DNA of 64,000 nucleotides from Ampullaceana balthica. Lineage: Eukaryota; Mollusca; Gastropoda; Lymnaeidae. The notes under the pieces were generated by a model. It worked only from the letters and a program-made list of their open reading frames with translations. It did no database searches and was not told the origin of the DNA. A program made the translations under genes and the position numbers. Positions 1 through 10,233 of the stretch are shown here, piece by piece (the stretch's first letter is position 1; each line of letters starts with the position of its first letter). The DNA lies in NCBI GenBank assembly GCA_944989445.1, contig CALYLW010001393.1, positions 105,001-169,000 on the forward strand. The letters are read 5' to 3'.

Positions 1-599
1 ATAGGCCATTTTTAAAAGTAATTATTGTCATGGTTTCACATGCGTTTTTAACATAAAATTGATTTTTTTTGTTTATTTTTTTTAAAATTAGGAATGTAGC
101 CTAATTTCTTTATTTATATTCATTATCTTTATCTCATAGATGCTGTTGCAAATATTTTATTAATTACAATTGTGTTACGATGCAGTGTCGTAAATATATA
201 AGAGCTTTTTTAGTGACTACAGTGGCAGAGATCTTTTGGAAAAATGTCAACAAAGCAGTAGCCTTTTTTTAATGGATACTAAGTAACAAACATAAAAATA
301 TCAACTGAGCTTTATATATTACATATGTGTTTAAATTATTTTATTTCAATTATTTTCACGATGCATTGTATTAATATTTTACACGCAATGAATAAAATTG
401 GGATTTTTTAAAATGTATTTCATAACTCGACATTTAATTAAAAACAATAGATGTAGCTAGTTTATTTTATGTTGAAAGTGATGGCCTATGTCAAATAAAC
501 TTACACTTATAAACAGTTTACGTAAGCTTTATATAAACTATACATTATAAACTTTCGCTGCCGAACGTATTAACAAAAGTTGACTAAATTTAGTGAAGT
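1..599. other. A+T-rich stretch, no gene seen
   Basis: Short homopolymer runs and simple A/T sequence with stops in every frame. No repeat boundary, RNA gene or coding similarity was recognised before the LINE fragment that follows. Confidence 0.6.
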
Positions 600-1235
600 G
601 ATCCTGAAAACGCTTAATTTCAATGCATTGAAAAACTACAGAAAATTCAAAATTCAGCTGCCAGACTGGTGCTCAAGGCAAAAAAACATGACCATGTTAC
701 TCCAGTTCTTCGCTCACTTCATTGGCTGCCTATACAAGCCCGTATTTATTACAAACTGGCCGTTCTCTGTCACAATTTCTTTTCGGACTCATGCCCATCG
801 TATCTTACTGAACTTGTGTCGGTCTACTCACCCACTCGCAAGCTAAGATCTTCTGCAGACACACGCGTTCTCTCTGTTCCTACGACACGCACCAAAACGT
901 TTGGTGAAAGGTCGTTCTCTTTTTGTGCAGCCAAACAATGGAATTCTCTACCATTACACATACGTAGTATTCAAACAACCAAGTCCTTCAAGACTGCACT
1001 TAAGACACATCTTTTCAAAATTTATTTTTATAATTGATGAAACAACATTACTTGTAAATGATTAACGTAGCTTATGTATAATGTATTGTAATTTTGTGTG
1101 TTTGTTGTGATATGAATGTTAATTTAATACTTATAAGTATATTATTTCTTTCATGTAAAGCGCTGTGAGCCCAGTTCCTTACTGGGATATAGCGCTATAT
1201 AAATAATCAATTTATTATTATTATTATTATTATAA
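600..1235 (+). mobile_element. 5'-truncated L2/CR1-like LINE, 3' end
   Basis: A LINE 3' end: reverse-transcriptase C-terminal coding sequence, a short 3' UTR containing the sequence gcgctatataaat, and a terminal (ATT)n run at about 1212-1233. This tail is typical of L2/CR1-group elements, which prime on short tandem repeats rather than poly(A). A second, minus-strand copy of the same family lies at 62259-62887, where the coding end and the tail can be aligned to this one. No target duplication was recognised here, so the 5' limit is approximate. Confidence 0.8.
622..1037 (+). pseudogene. LINE reverse transcriptase C-terminal fragment
   Basis: The frame reads KIQNSAARLVLKAKKHDH, then HVTPVLRSLHWLPI, CPSYLTELVSVYSPTRKLR, FGERSFSFCAAKQWNSLP and a final FKTALKTHLFKIYFYN before a stop at 1035-1037. 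This is the conserved C-terminal tail of L2/CR1-type ORF2 proteins, downstream of the RT domain. No catalytic RT motif is present, so the copy is 5'-truncated and cannot move itself. The in-frame ATG is internal and is not a true start. Clade placement is from motif recognition only. Confidence 0.8.
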
Positions 1236-1779
1236 TTAATATGAATTGCGAATTGAATATGTTTTTATGTTCATTCCTTTGTATTCAGAATAGCATAGGC
1301 CATTTTTAAAATTACCTTTTAATCGTTTTTAAGATGCACTTATTAACAGACGGTTGAATGTATTTTTTTTTCATTTTTATTTTATTTTTCAGATATAAAA
1401 TCTGGTGTGTGTGTGTGCATTGAATATAATTTACAAAACATGATGCCTTATCCGAAAAAGGGAACACAAAAAAAAAGATTTCTTTTTGAAATTATACACA
1501 TTGCTTATAAATCGTAAATATAAATCGTAAAATATAGAGACATAAAAAATGTTAAATATTATTTCCCTTCCACAACACTTACGAATACGTCAATAGGAGG
1601 AGTTATTTTGGTCCAGTACCAGTACGCAGGTGATGGACGGGCGTCAAGCAGTGAACAGCGACTGTAAACAGTGATGGACTGCTGGTAGATGTCATCAAAA
1701 AAACAAGCGAGGTCAAATACCAGGTAGAACTCTAATTGCCACTGTTTTGTCTCGTGAAGCTATGGGGTTATCTTTCCCG
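1236..1779. other. A+T-rich spacer, no gene seen
   Basis: Low-complexity A/T sequence with a short (GT)n run near 1405. No coding or repeat similarity to the rest of the window was recognised, apart from possible R2 leader sequence just before the minisatellite. Confidence 0.5.
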
Positions 1780-2278
1780 CAAAAACGTAAGATCGCTGTT
1801 GGTGACCAAAAACGTAAGATCGCTGTTGGTGGCCAAAAACGTAAGATCGCTGTTGGTGGCCAAAAACGTAAGATCGCTGTTGGTGACCAAAAACGTAAGA
1901 TTGCTGTTGGTGGCCAAAAACGTAAGATCGCTGTTGGTGACCAAAAACGTAAGATCGCTGTTGGTGACCAAAAACGTAAGATCGCTGTTGGTGACCAAAA
2001 ACGTAAGATCGCTGTTGGTGACCAAAAACGTAAGATCGCTGTTGGTGACCAAAAACGTAAGATCGCTGTTGGTGACCAAAAACGTAAGATCGCTGTTGGT
2101 GACCAAAAACGTAAGATCGCTGTTGGTGACCAAAAACGTAAGATCGCTGTTGGTGACCAAAAACGTAAGATCGCTGTTGGTGACCAAAAACGTAAGATCG
2201 CTGTTGGTGACCAAAAACGTAAGATCGCTGTTGGTGACCAAAAACGTAAGATCGCTGTTGGTGACCAAAAACGTAAGA
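1780..2278. repeat. 27-bp minisatellite, about 18 copies
   Basis: Near-perfect head-to-tail array whose monomer contains CGTAAGATCGCTGTTGGTGA. Early monomers carry a GGTGGC variant in place of GGTGAC, and one has att for atc, so homogenisation is strongest toward the 3' side. Because 27 is divisible by three and the monomer has no stop in several frames, long repetitive open frames appear on both strands. They are a by-product and not genes. A diverged form of the same monomer occurs at 49873-50100 inside the second R2 copy. Confidence 0.95.
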
Positions 2279-2497
2279 CCAGCTTTTATAACTTATTGTC
2301 AATGAACGCTGATTGGTCATTATCTATTTTCATTTGGTTTCAGTCAACAGTGCTAGTCTACTTCCGCCCCCGAGGTATAACATAGAGAAAATGGGGGAAG
2401 GGTGGGGTTTTATCATGTTTTATTATCTCCCTTGTTTTCATTTTAGGGGTCACAGCGCAGGAAATTTAACACGAGGCGTAAAGGTCCCGTAATTTCG

Positions 2498-2630
2498 TCA
2501 CTGGTGATATGGGTTATCTCTCTTTGTTATCACAGGTGATGTGGATTATCTCTGTCTGTTATCACAGGTGATATGGGTTATCTATGTCTGTGATCACATG
2601 TGATATGTGTTATCTCTGTCTGTTATCAAT
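2498..2630. repeat. Short tandem array, about 35-bp unit
   Basis: Four imperfect copies of a unit containing ggtgatatgggttatctctg followed by tctgttatcaca. The homologous place in R2 copy 2 (about 50335-50375) has a single copy, so the array expanded locally. Confidence 0.75.
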
Positions 2631-2824
2631 TCCCACTTTCATGTCAGAAACTAATGGATATGTTAGTGTTGACTGTCGTAAATGTCTAATTGTAAGAGTT
2701 GTCTTTATTTAACATGTATCTGTCTTTAAGTTTTGTCTGTCTGTTACATTTGTTAATGTTAGTGTCTGTCAGTTTGCAAGATATGTTAGGGTTGTCTGTG
2801 CTTAAGTTGGTTTGTGTTGTATGT

Positions 2825-2826
<2 letters not shown>

Positions 2827-2855
<29 letters not shown>

Positions 2856-3100
2856 GTTTCAGACGCTCATTCTATACAGAAGATTATTGCGTCCTACGCT
2901 TATCTATGTTTTGTGTTTAGTCCTGCATTCTTATTAGAGTTTTAAATGTTGATAAAGTGTTGGCTTTCCTTGTTTCTTCAGGCAACCCATACCACGCCCG
3001 AATTCCGGACGGGAAGAACGAAAATTTGTATGAGTTTGTTCTTGCATACGGAATAAGAAAGGTGTTTTTATCCTTATGTCTATCTGAGGGTTGTATTAAG
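2827..3100 (-). pseudogene. LINE C-terminal fragment with (GATAA)n tail
   Basis: On the minus strand an intact short frame reads NTFLIPYARTNSYKFSFFPS, then GIRAWYGLPEETRKANTLST, and ends MQD at a stop at 2917-2919. A short 3' UTR follows and ends in a GATAAGATAAGATAA tail (plus strand 2827-2856). The FFPSGIRxWxxLP block is the usual C-terminal signature of several LINE clades. The same 3' end recurs at 4955-5050, 8812-9100, 24421-24690, 34735-35000 and, on the plus strand, 35990-36420. Clade not assigned; a Nimb/I-like LINE is one possibility. Confidence 0.75.
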
Positions 3101-3882
3101 TTATCTTTGTGTTGTATTTCTAAATTAGAGTTAATTGCTTTAAGGTTGTTTTATTTCAGAGATCTCCCATTTTTTGTATTCCATAAATAGTAGAGATTTG
3201 TGAATTGTCTGTGTGTAAAAGTTGTCTGTTTTTTACCATTGTCTATCCGTCTGTAAGAGTTGTTTGATTGTAGGTGTTGTCTCTCAGTTTGTTAGAGTTT
3301 CCTGATTCTTAGTGTTGTATTTTAGTTTAATAGTGTTGTTTGATTGTTATGTTGTTTAGCCAGAAAATTCAATAAGACATTTGAAAAAATTCCATACAGC
3401 AAATTTAAATGGAAATGAAATCAATGACACAAGTTTGAACTCACATAAAACACATAAGGGACAATCTACAAATTAAAATATGATCTTTGTAATATCTGAC
3501 GTGCAATGAATCTGTATTTTCCATGCACGCCGCACTAAAAAGCACCGCTATAAACTTACTAAATATGAGATTGTTATTGAGAGAACTTTAGCGGCAGTAT
3601 TAATTTGAAGAACATAATATTAGTTTCTATAACTTCGTTTTACTTGCAATCTACAAGTTCTTACGACATAGTATTACTTATTTGTATAGTGTACACTTTG
3701 TATTGCAGGAACATAACTATCAGTATAGAATTTTTTATTTGAAGGAAAAATATATTTTTAGAAACCTACTTACCTTAAATGAACACAACTATAAATATAA
3801 TGCATTTACCATCTTTTATTCCTTTGCCTAATATTAATTGATGAATGGACACTATCTTCTGCTTGCTGATGAGTTTTGTTTA

Positions 3883-3935
3883 TCTAAGTGGCAAGCCACT
3901 TGTCTTCGATCCCTTTAATAAGGGAAAACAATTCC
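3883..3935 (+). repeat. Double stem-loop module, R2 copy 1
   Basis: First stem AAGTGGC-AA-GCCACTT, then a linker with cttcgat, then a second stem ATCCCTT-TAAT-AAGGGA, followed by sequence related to tgtcaatgaat and ctaccaca. About ten copies occur in the window in different repeat contexts. See the findings for the compensatory changes. Function unknown. Confidence 0.8.
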
Positions 3936-4416
3936 AATGAATTTCTACCTTTCTTCTACCACAAGTTAGACGGAGCTCGATTTAAACAATTTCTTGTGGC
4001 TAGTTCATTTTGTTCCTTTATGGCTTAGCATAGTGATGGGCGCTGCAGCAATCCATGGGCTGCGATGACACATTTTAAAAAAAGGTGGGGTGTGTGCTGA
4101 AAATAATTTTAAAGAGGTGGTGATATCAAGTAAAGAAGAAAGTATCTAGAAAATTACATTTATGTATTCGCGAAGCTATAAATCATTCCAAGCTACAAGA
4201 ACGTTGACTAAAATTTAAGTTGATAAAAAAGAAAAAGGATTTATCCTCTTTTCGAACTCTAAAAGATCAAATCAAAAACAACTTACTTTGACAAAAATCT
4301 TTTCAACCGCAACACACAAGATGGCTATGGAATGCTGGCTTCATGCGAAATTTCGTTAATGATTGTTAAATCGGAAAAAACTACATACTATTGTTGGAAA
4401 ACTAATTATACCGGTG

Positions 4417-4545
4417 TAACAGGCCAGATTTAACCCCTGACCAGAATATACCCGGGTATAATCTGGCCTAGGCCAGAATATACCCCCGGGGTTAAACTGG
4501 CCTAGGCCAGAATATACCCCCTCAGGCCAGAATATACCCATTTGA
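4417..4545. repeat. Subterminal palindromic modules
   Basis: Four or five copies of CTGGCCTAGGCCAGAATATA and partial forms, alternating in orientation, next to the left inverted repeat. CTGGCCTAGGCCAG is itself a perfect palindrome. No such cluster is seen at the right end, where only the terminal repeat remains. Such subterminal repeats may be transposase binding sites (inference). Confidence 0.8.
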
Positions 4546-4954
4546 CAACATGGGGATATATAGTAAAAAATGGATGAATGACTTCTTAGACTTTCTCTTC
4601 ATGTTTTAGCTCTGTCAGAGAAATTAAACTCTTTTCTTAAGTAGCTAAATTGTTTTAATTAAAATAATATAATAATTATAAAACATTTTACGATGAATGA
4701 AAGAAGCATTAAATTTTATTTGAAAATAATGATGTCGTTGTCTCGTTTTTAAAATATGAAATCTTATATAATTTCGACATTTCATGATCCAAAGTTACAG
4801 TGTATGCAAATATATATGAAATCAGCGTTTTTCTTTCTTTTTTTTAAATTTAACATTAACTTAATCAAGACTACAAGATTATTAAAATTTTTTTTTAAAG
4901 TTACGAGTGGTTTTATTTGTCGCTTTTCAAACGCGTGCGAACTTTGGATTCCTT

Positions 4955-5333
4955 ACCATTATTTTATCTTATCATTTAGAGACGCTCTTTCTATACAGAA
5001 GATTATTACGTCCTAAGCTCATCATTGGTTAATATTTAGTTTTGAATTTGTATTCGAGTTTTAAATGTTGATAGTGTTAGTTTCAAATGTTGATAGTGTT
5101 AGTTTCAAATGTTGATAGTGCTAGTTTTAAATGTTGATAGTGTTGGTTTTAAATGTTGATAGTGTTGGTTTTTAATGTTGATAGAGTTGGTTTTAAATGT
5201 TGATAGATTTGAATTAAATGTTGATAGTGTTAGTTTTTACTGTTGATATAGTTGGTTTTAAATGTTGATAAGGTTGGTTTTAAATGTTGATAGTTTTGGT
5301 TTTAAATGTTGATAGTTTTGGTTTTCCTGGTTG
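4955..5333 (-). repeat. LINE 3' fragment and derived 22-bp minisatellite
   Basis: Plus-strand 4960-5050 is the reverse complement of the (GATAA)-tailed LINE 3' end (tatcttatc, then gacgctctttctatacagaag). From about 5050 the LINE coding segment gagttttaaatgttgataa is repeated head to tail about a dozen times as a roughly 22-bp unit (gttttaaatgttgatagtg plus a few bases), with drift among units. In other copies of this LINE end (for example 2940-2955) the segment is single. Confidence 0.85.
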
Positions 5334-5995
5334 TTATGTAGTTGTTATGTAGTTGTTATGTAGTTGTTATGTAGTTATGTAGTAGTTATGTAGTTATATA
5401 GTAGTTATGTAGTAGTTATGTAGTAGTTATGTAGTTATATAGTAGTTATGTAGTTGTTATGTAGTTATGTAGTAGTTATGTAGTTATATAGTAGTTATGT
5501 AGTTATGTAGTAGTTATGTAGTAGTTATGTAGTAGTTATGTAGTAGTTATGTAGTAGTTATGTATTTATGTAGTTGTTATGTAGTTATGTAGTTGTGTTG
5601 TAGTTATGTAGTTTTGTAGTTATGTAGTTGTTATGTAGTTGTTATGTAGTTGTTATGTAGTTATGTAGTTGTGTAGTTATGTAGTTGTTATGTAGTAGTT
5701 ATGTAGTTATGTAGTTGTTATGTAGTTATGTAGTTGTGTAGTTGTGTGGTTGTTATGTAGTAGTTATGTAGTTTTGTAGTTATGTAGTTGTTATGTAGTT
5801 GTTATGTAGTTGTTATGTAGTAGTTATGTAGTTGTGTAGTTGTTATGTAGTTATGTAGTTGTGTAGTTATGTGGTTGTTATGTAGTAGTTATGTAGTTTT
5901 GTAGTTATGTAGTTGTTATCTAGTTGTGTAGTTATGTAGTTGTTGTGTAGTTGTTATGTAGTTATGTAGTTGTCATGTAGTTGTTATGTAGTAGA
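5331..5995. repeat. Short-period satellite, tatgtagtt/tatgtagtagt
   Basis: About 660 bp of irregularly alternating gttatgtagt and tgttatgtagt units (roughly 8-14 bp), with variants tatatagtag and tgtgtagt. Long range order is weak, suggesting slippage. It abuts the right inverted repeat of the host element. Confidence 0.9.
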
Positions 5996-6029
5996 TATAT
6001 TCTGGTCGGGGGTTTAATCTGGCCTGTTA

Positions 6030-7122
6030 CGGCAGTAAGTGAAGCAATACGCTCTGAGCAACACAAGCCAGCATCTGATAACATCAAGAAAATGTGGTTG
6101 AGAAAAATAGCACTACAAAGAAGAATTATTGAAATTGCTAAAGATGTTGTAGGTTCATTGTGCAGCTATTTAATAACATCTCATTTTCTATTTAGTTTGA
6201 TGAGTAATCTTTGCCAGGAAATTGGATAATACTTTTAGCATAAGTGCGTTTAACAAAGGAAAAAAACAAATTTCCAAGCAATATTTATTTGTCCACTTTA
6301 TACAAACTGAATACTAAAAGAGAATCAATATTTCATTTATTGGATGAGTTTTTTTTTAAAATAAAGAAAAGCATCTAAGTAATATCGTATGATTAGTTTC
6401 AGATGATGCTCCAGCGATGGTAGGGCTACAAGGGTTTTCTTGAATATTAAAAAAAAATAAGGTGCCTAATACATTCACAGTACACTGTATCATACATTGT
6501 CAACAACTAGTTGCCACAAATTTAAGTGCATAGTGCATACCTACATAAGTCTTTAAAATATTTAATTAAAATATAACTTCTTAATAAAAAAAGGAAATCA
6601 TTGACCGGCATATTAGTTACACAGTTTTGTATTGAAGGGGATAAAGAATTTAATTGTGTGCAACATCATACAGAAGTTTGTCTATTGTCAAGAGTGTCTG
6701 TTTAGAAATGTTTTATAAACTGTTTAACTCAGTTTGCGATTTCTAGACGGTTAGAAATGATTCTTAAAGATCCAATTAAATGCAATCAAAACTTACCTGT
6801 CTTACCTGACGGAAAAGCCTCACAATTTAATTACATTTATTTTCATCTTCAAGTTGATGAATTGAATTCAAAAGAAAAAAAAATCTGTCATTTCTGATTT
6901 ATATATATATATTATCTGATTAATTTCTAGCCAACCATAACATATTGAAACAAACACGAAACGATATCCAATAATATTTAGAACAATGTTGGAGCAAGAA
7001 TTTTTGAAAAATCTCTTTTTGGTTGGACTCCCGTAATTTTAGCAGCAATTTGTAGATAGCAATTGTTTTGTTTAGTTTCAGAATTATTCATTTCAAATGA
7101 CTTTTAATGTACTCTAGAATTA
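6030..7122. other. R2/R4 continuation, no gene seen
   Basis: 6030-6230 resembles 57150-57350 (shared block agccagcatct). 7000-7120 is the reverse complement of part of 37330-37460 (repeat R4, block ggactcccgtaattttagc). The rest is A+T-rich without recognised features. The 82-codon open frame at 5981-6229 spans the inserted element's edge and has no recognised similarity. Confidence 0.55.
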
Positions 7123-7400
7123 CTAGGTTGTGCTGCGGCGCCGTTGGCGCCTGCGGCGACCACTTTTTTTCAAACGCCCAACTAACTTGTTTGATAAATA
7201 CATAATATTAAACTTCCTTAAATGTACACAAAGTATTTTTAATAGGTTCGTGCGTTGTTTGGTTAATGTTAATCTGGAAACCAAAATGATTATGTTTTTA
7301 AGTCTATATTTTCAATTTTAAAAAAAATAAAAAAGCAGAGTGATGTCCCTTAGCGTTAGGCGTGAGTCAGTCATAATGGAGGGTAAATCTATAATAGAGA
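7123..7400 (-). mobile_element. Non-autonomous Helitron, minus strand
   Basis: Read on the minus strand it ends with a strong hairpin (GGCGCCAACGGCGCC), then GCAGCACAACCTAG and a T, the expected Helitron 3' end (hairpin, short spacer, CTAR|T). The 5' end is at or near TCTATTATAG (7398-7400). Homologous R4 sequences at about 37350-37390 and 61100-61130 lack the insertion. Its body matches the longer element at 52492-52976. It encodes no Rep/helicase, so it depends on proteins supplied in trans. Confidence 0.8.
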
Positions 7401-7602
7401 GTTAATGGGGTTTTCCTGCTTTGTGAATGCGAATGTTATACTGTTGCGCGTTGCGCATTATATGGACACATTCTTGGTAAGACTTTAGAATGATTTCCTT
7501 TGAATAAAAAAATGGAAATTCTTTGTTGGAAATTGGGTTTAAATATTCTTTCAAGTTTTTATTACTTGTTTTAAAGTGCAAGCACAGAATAATCACCACA
7601 GC
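7401..7602. repeat. Dispersed repeat R4, fragment
   Basis: Reverse complement of about 37200-37345 (shared tttgtgaatgcgaatgtta and ggaaat runs), and related to 60500-61190. It is continuous with 7000-7122 once the Helitron is removed. Non-coding. Confidence 0.65.
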
Positions 7603-8121
7603 CAGTGCTGCTAACTCAAGTTGCCTATTTTCCCAGGCAGGAGTAAAAAAATTCCCAGATTAGACAAAAAATTCCCACATGCATTAAATCCTGAAGACGA
7701 AGCGTGTAAAAACCTTGCCAAAATGTCAACAACAAAAAAAAACAACCTAGATCCCAAATAACAAACCTAGACACGCTAAAAATAAACAAATATGACGACA
7801 CAAAAAGCGCGCCAAAACCTACCGAACACTTCAAAAAACACTAGATCCGAAATTAAAAACCCAGACACGCTAAAAATCAACACATATGACGTCACAAAGC
7901 CATCCCCCCTAAAAAAGTATTTCCTATTTTAAAATGAGCATGTTTAAAATCATTTTATTTGATTGTCATTCAAGTGTCTATATAATTTGAAAATTTTGAC
8001 AATCTGAAATAATATTCCCATTTTTAAGACCAAATCCTAATAAATTCCCAAATTCCCATTTCTATAAACTTGGGTAAAAAATTCCAACGATTTGGGAAAC
8101 TTCCCAGCAGTTAGCAATACT
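7603..8121. mobile_element. MITE-like element, CAGTGCTGCTA end, copy 1
   Basis: Left end CAGTGCTGCTAACTC and right end related to its reverse complement (GCAGTTAGCAATACT). Inside are repeated phrases aacctagatcc, cctagacacgctaaaa and tatgacgtcacaa, shared with the elements at 8224, 34395 and 35708. No coding sequence. A precise target duplication was not found. Confidence 0.65.
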
Positions 8122-8150
8122 TGCTTAAGATATACTCATTTTTTTACATT

Positions 8151-8196
8151 GTATCCCTCATTAAAGGGAACGAAGTCAAGTATCATGCCACTTTAA
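8151..8196 (-). repeat. Double stem-loop module, minus strand
   Basis: Reverse complement of the module: tatccct...aaaggga, then cgaagtcaag and a decayed first stem ending gccacttt. It lies between two CAGTGCTGC elements. Confidence 0.6.
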
Positions 8197-8223
8197 TAAA
8201 TAGCTAACTGCAAAAGGTGTATG

Positions 8224-9490
8224 CAGTGCTGCCAGTGACAATTTTAGGGAAAACCTAGCCAATACGTCGAAAAAACCTAGATCCGAAAGAAAAACCTAGA
8301 CACACTAAAAGTAAAAAATATGACGTCAAAAAGCTTCACACATGCACCCCTCCCCCCTCCCTACCTCCCACGAAAAAAAAACAACTAAAATTTAAAAAAA
8401 AATATTCCTATTTGAAAATGATCATGTTTCAAATCTTTTTATTGTCATTTAAGTGTGTATTAAGTGTGACGCTGCAGTCTAATATCGTATCACATTCGAA
8501 GCCATTTAAATTGCATTAAATAAATTGTAAGCAATCAACTAATTAAGTGGAGTTTTCAGTTAAAGTTGCAGGCTTTTTATGTGACGTCACACGTCTTAAT
8601 TAAAAAACCCTCTCCATTGTCACATATCTCACAAAAGTGTGACCCCCGCCCTCCCCGACGCATGTCGTTATTTATTAACGGCCCCAAAGTTATTAGTATG
8701 TTCTACTAAACTATTTTTAAATATACTTACATCTGCATTTATTCATCACTTATGTCATCTTCCTTATAAATGGCAATCATATCAGCATTCTTGGAATCAT
8801 TCTTATCTTATCTATTACAGACGGTCCTTTTATACTGAAGATTATTGATTTCTAACTTTATCCGTTGTTTAAGTATCGTCTTACATTTTATTTGAGTTTT
8901 AAATGTTGATTGAGTGTTTGTTTGTCTCGTTTGATCAGGCAACCAATTTCACTTCCGAATTCCAGACGGAATAAACCAGAATTTGTATGTGTTTGTTCTT
9001 GCATACGGAATAGGAAAAGTGCTTTTATAACTATATCTTTCTGAGGGTTGTATTAGACTATCTTTGGTCTACACGATGTATACTTAAGAGAATATTCTCT
9101 CAACGCATGCAGATGAAAATGTTAAGCTGTTAAGTTTGTCATGATGTATAAAAAAATTGAATATAGAGGCTCATTTAAGCTGTTTTATCTTGTACCAGAT
9201 TTCTTTAGACAGATGGCCTTGCAGCAGCGCCACCTTTCGAATTCATTGAATTGTCCATAGATATCATAATGTAATGTGATAGAGTGGCTAAAAATACCGT
9301 TGCCACCTACCGCTTAATTTTATTCTGGAAAAATCGAATTTATTTATCATATTAATTGCAAGTATTTATTAATTTTTCTACTTTAACATCAGTTATTCAC
9401 TTTTTAAAAGAAAAGCCTATATTTAGGATATTTTTTACAATAAAAAAACTTCTTAGAAACCTAGACATGGTAAAGAATCATCTAGGTCTT
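8224..9490 (-). mobile_element. CAGTGCTGCCAG element, copy 2, with captured LINE end
   Basis: Begins CAGTGCTGCCAGTGACA and runs through cctagatccg and cctagacacac phrases, a GACGTCA-containing segment, a LINE 3' fragment (8812-9100, minus strand) and a gcagcgccacctttcgaatt block, in the same order as copies 3 (34395) and 4 (35708). The right inverted repeat is not recognisable, so the end is approximate. Confidence 0.65.
8812..9100 (-). pseudogene. LINE C-terminal fragment inside a DNA element
   Basis: Same LINE 3' end as at 2827-3100 but more decayed: the tail is reduced to tatcttatctatta, and the coding stretch around 8935-9010 still reads toward FxxRIPDGIxxxxY-like remnants with stops. 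It was probably carried along when the host element copied itself, because copies 3 and 4 contain it at the same place. Confidence 0.65.
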
Positions 9491-10233
9491 GTTTACTACA
9501 ACCCTATATATAAACGGGAGGTGAGGTATAGAATTTACACAAAATATAAATATATTTACTTGTCGGAAATACATAGTTTTATTACACAAATTAATAATAT
9601 ATTTGTTTGATAATGAAGGCATTCATTTACAGCAAATTATTAAAATTCTTTGTAAAAACAAATTTAAATACTATAATTGTATATAATTAGTAAGATAGCA
9701 TGGTTTTATTAATTTATCAACAATGTAAATTACAAAACCTTTTGAATATGAATTAATTCCCTTGAAAATTTCATTGTATAACATTATATTTATTTCACAC
9801 TTAGTTTAAAGTAAAAAAACAATAAATAAGAATAAGTGATCTAATACAAGAAGAACAAAAATGATAGCATGTACGTTATCATTTAGATAAAATAAACAAT
9901 CCATTTTGCTTTTTAAAATGTTTAAGGCTTATTCTAAATATTGGTAAAGGACGTCCACAGTTATGGTTTACTTAGTTAATTTTAGAGTAATAATAATCAT
10001 TATCAATGAATTAATACGTTTCAAAATAGATGGTTAATATATTATAAAGCACTATAGCGTACTTAATTTCTCAGTAGTGTAAGTAGTGTAAGTTTAAAAT
10101 TATGTAATATTAGCTCTAATGATAATGATAACCATAACTTGTAATAGTAATAGTAATATAGCTATTATAAGTTAAGAAAAAGGAAATGTTTACGTCTAAC
10201 AAGCACGTACAGCATGGAGCATTTGTTTAATTG
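9491..10233. other. A+T-rich stretch, no gene seen
   Basis: Very A+T-rich sequence with frequent stops. Short (TAG/TAA) simple repeats occur near 10135-10160. Nothing else recognised. Confidence 0.6.

Larger units (their letters stand above)
2279..4416 (+). repeat. Dispersed repeat R2, copy 1
   Basis: From the minisatellite edge this sequence aligns by eye with 50100-51660, and partly with 56155-57150 and 28090-28560. Shared landmarks are a tgttttattatctccc block (near 2418 and 50250), GTCTGTCTGTTA-rich spacers, a gcactaaaaagcacc block (3531, 51250, 56202, 28114) and the double stem-loop module (3883). The part at 4160-4400 matches 56890-57130. R2 continues after the element at 4417-6029 (compare 6030-6230 with 57150-57350). 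No coding capacity was found. Family identity is unknown. Confidence 0.75.
4417..6029. mobile_element. 1.6-kb TIR element filled with satellites
   Basis: Ends are near-perfect 34-bp inverted repeats (4417-4450 and 5996-6029), beginning TAACAGGCCAGATT. R2 copy 3 is uninterrupted at the corresponding place (about 57150), so this is an insertion. The target duplication is unclear: TA fits (element ACAGG...CCTGT between TA dinucleotides), and nothing longer is convincing. There is no transposase. Contents in order: palindromic subterminal modules, A+T-rich sequence, a LINE 3' fragment (4955-5050), a 22-bp minisatellite and a short-period array. Superfamily is unassigned. Confidence 0.8.

Noticed and set aside
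1736..2385. Long repetitive open frames on both strands (KNVRSLLVT-type, VTNSDLTFL-type)
   Set aside because: All are produced by the 27-bp array, whose length is divisible by three and which lacks stops in several frames. There are no codon or start signals beyond the array.
5981..6229. 82-codon frame after the satellite
   Set aside because: It starts inside the inserted element and crosses its right inverted repeat into R2, so it cannot be an ancestral gene.
7130..7321. 63-codon frame with an Arg-rich start
   Set aside because: It lies entirely within the Helitron, and the Arg codons come from the 3' GGCGCC hairpin.
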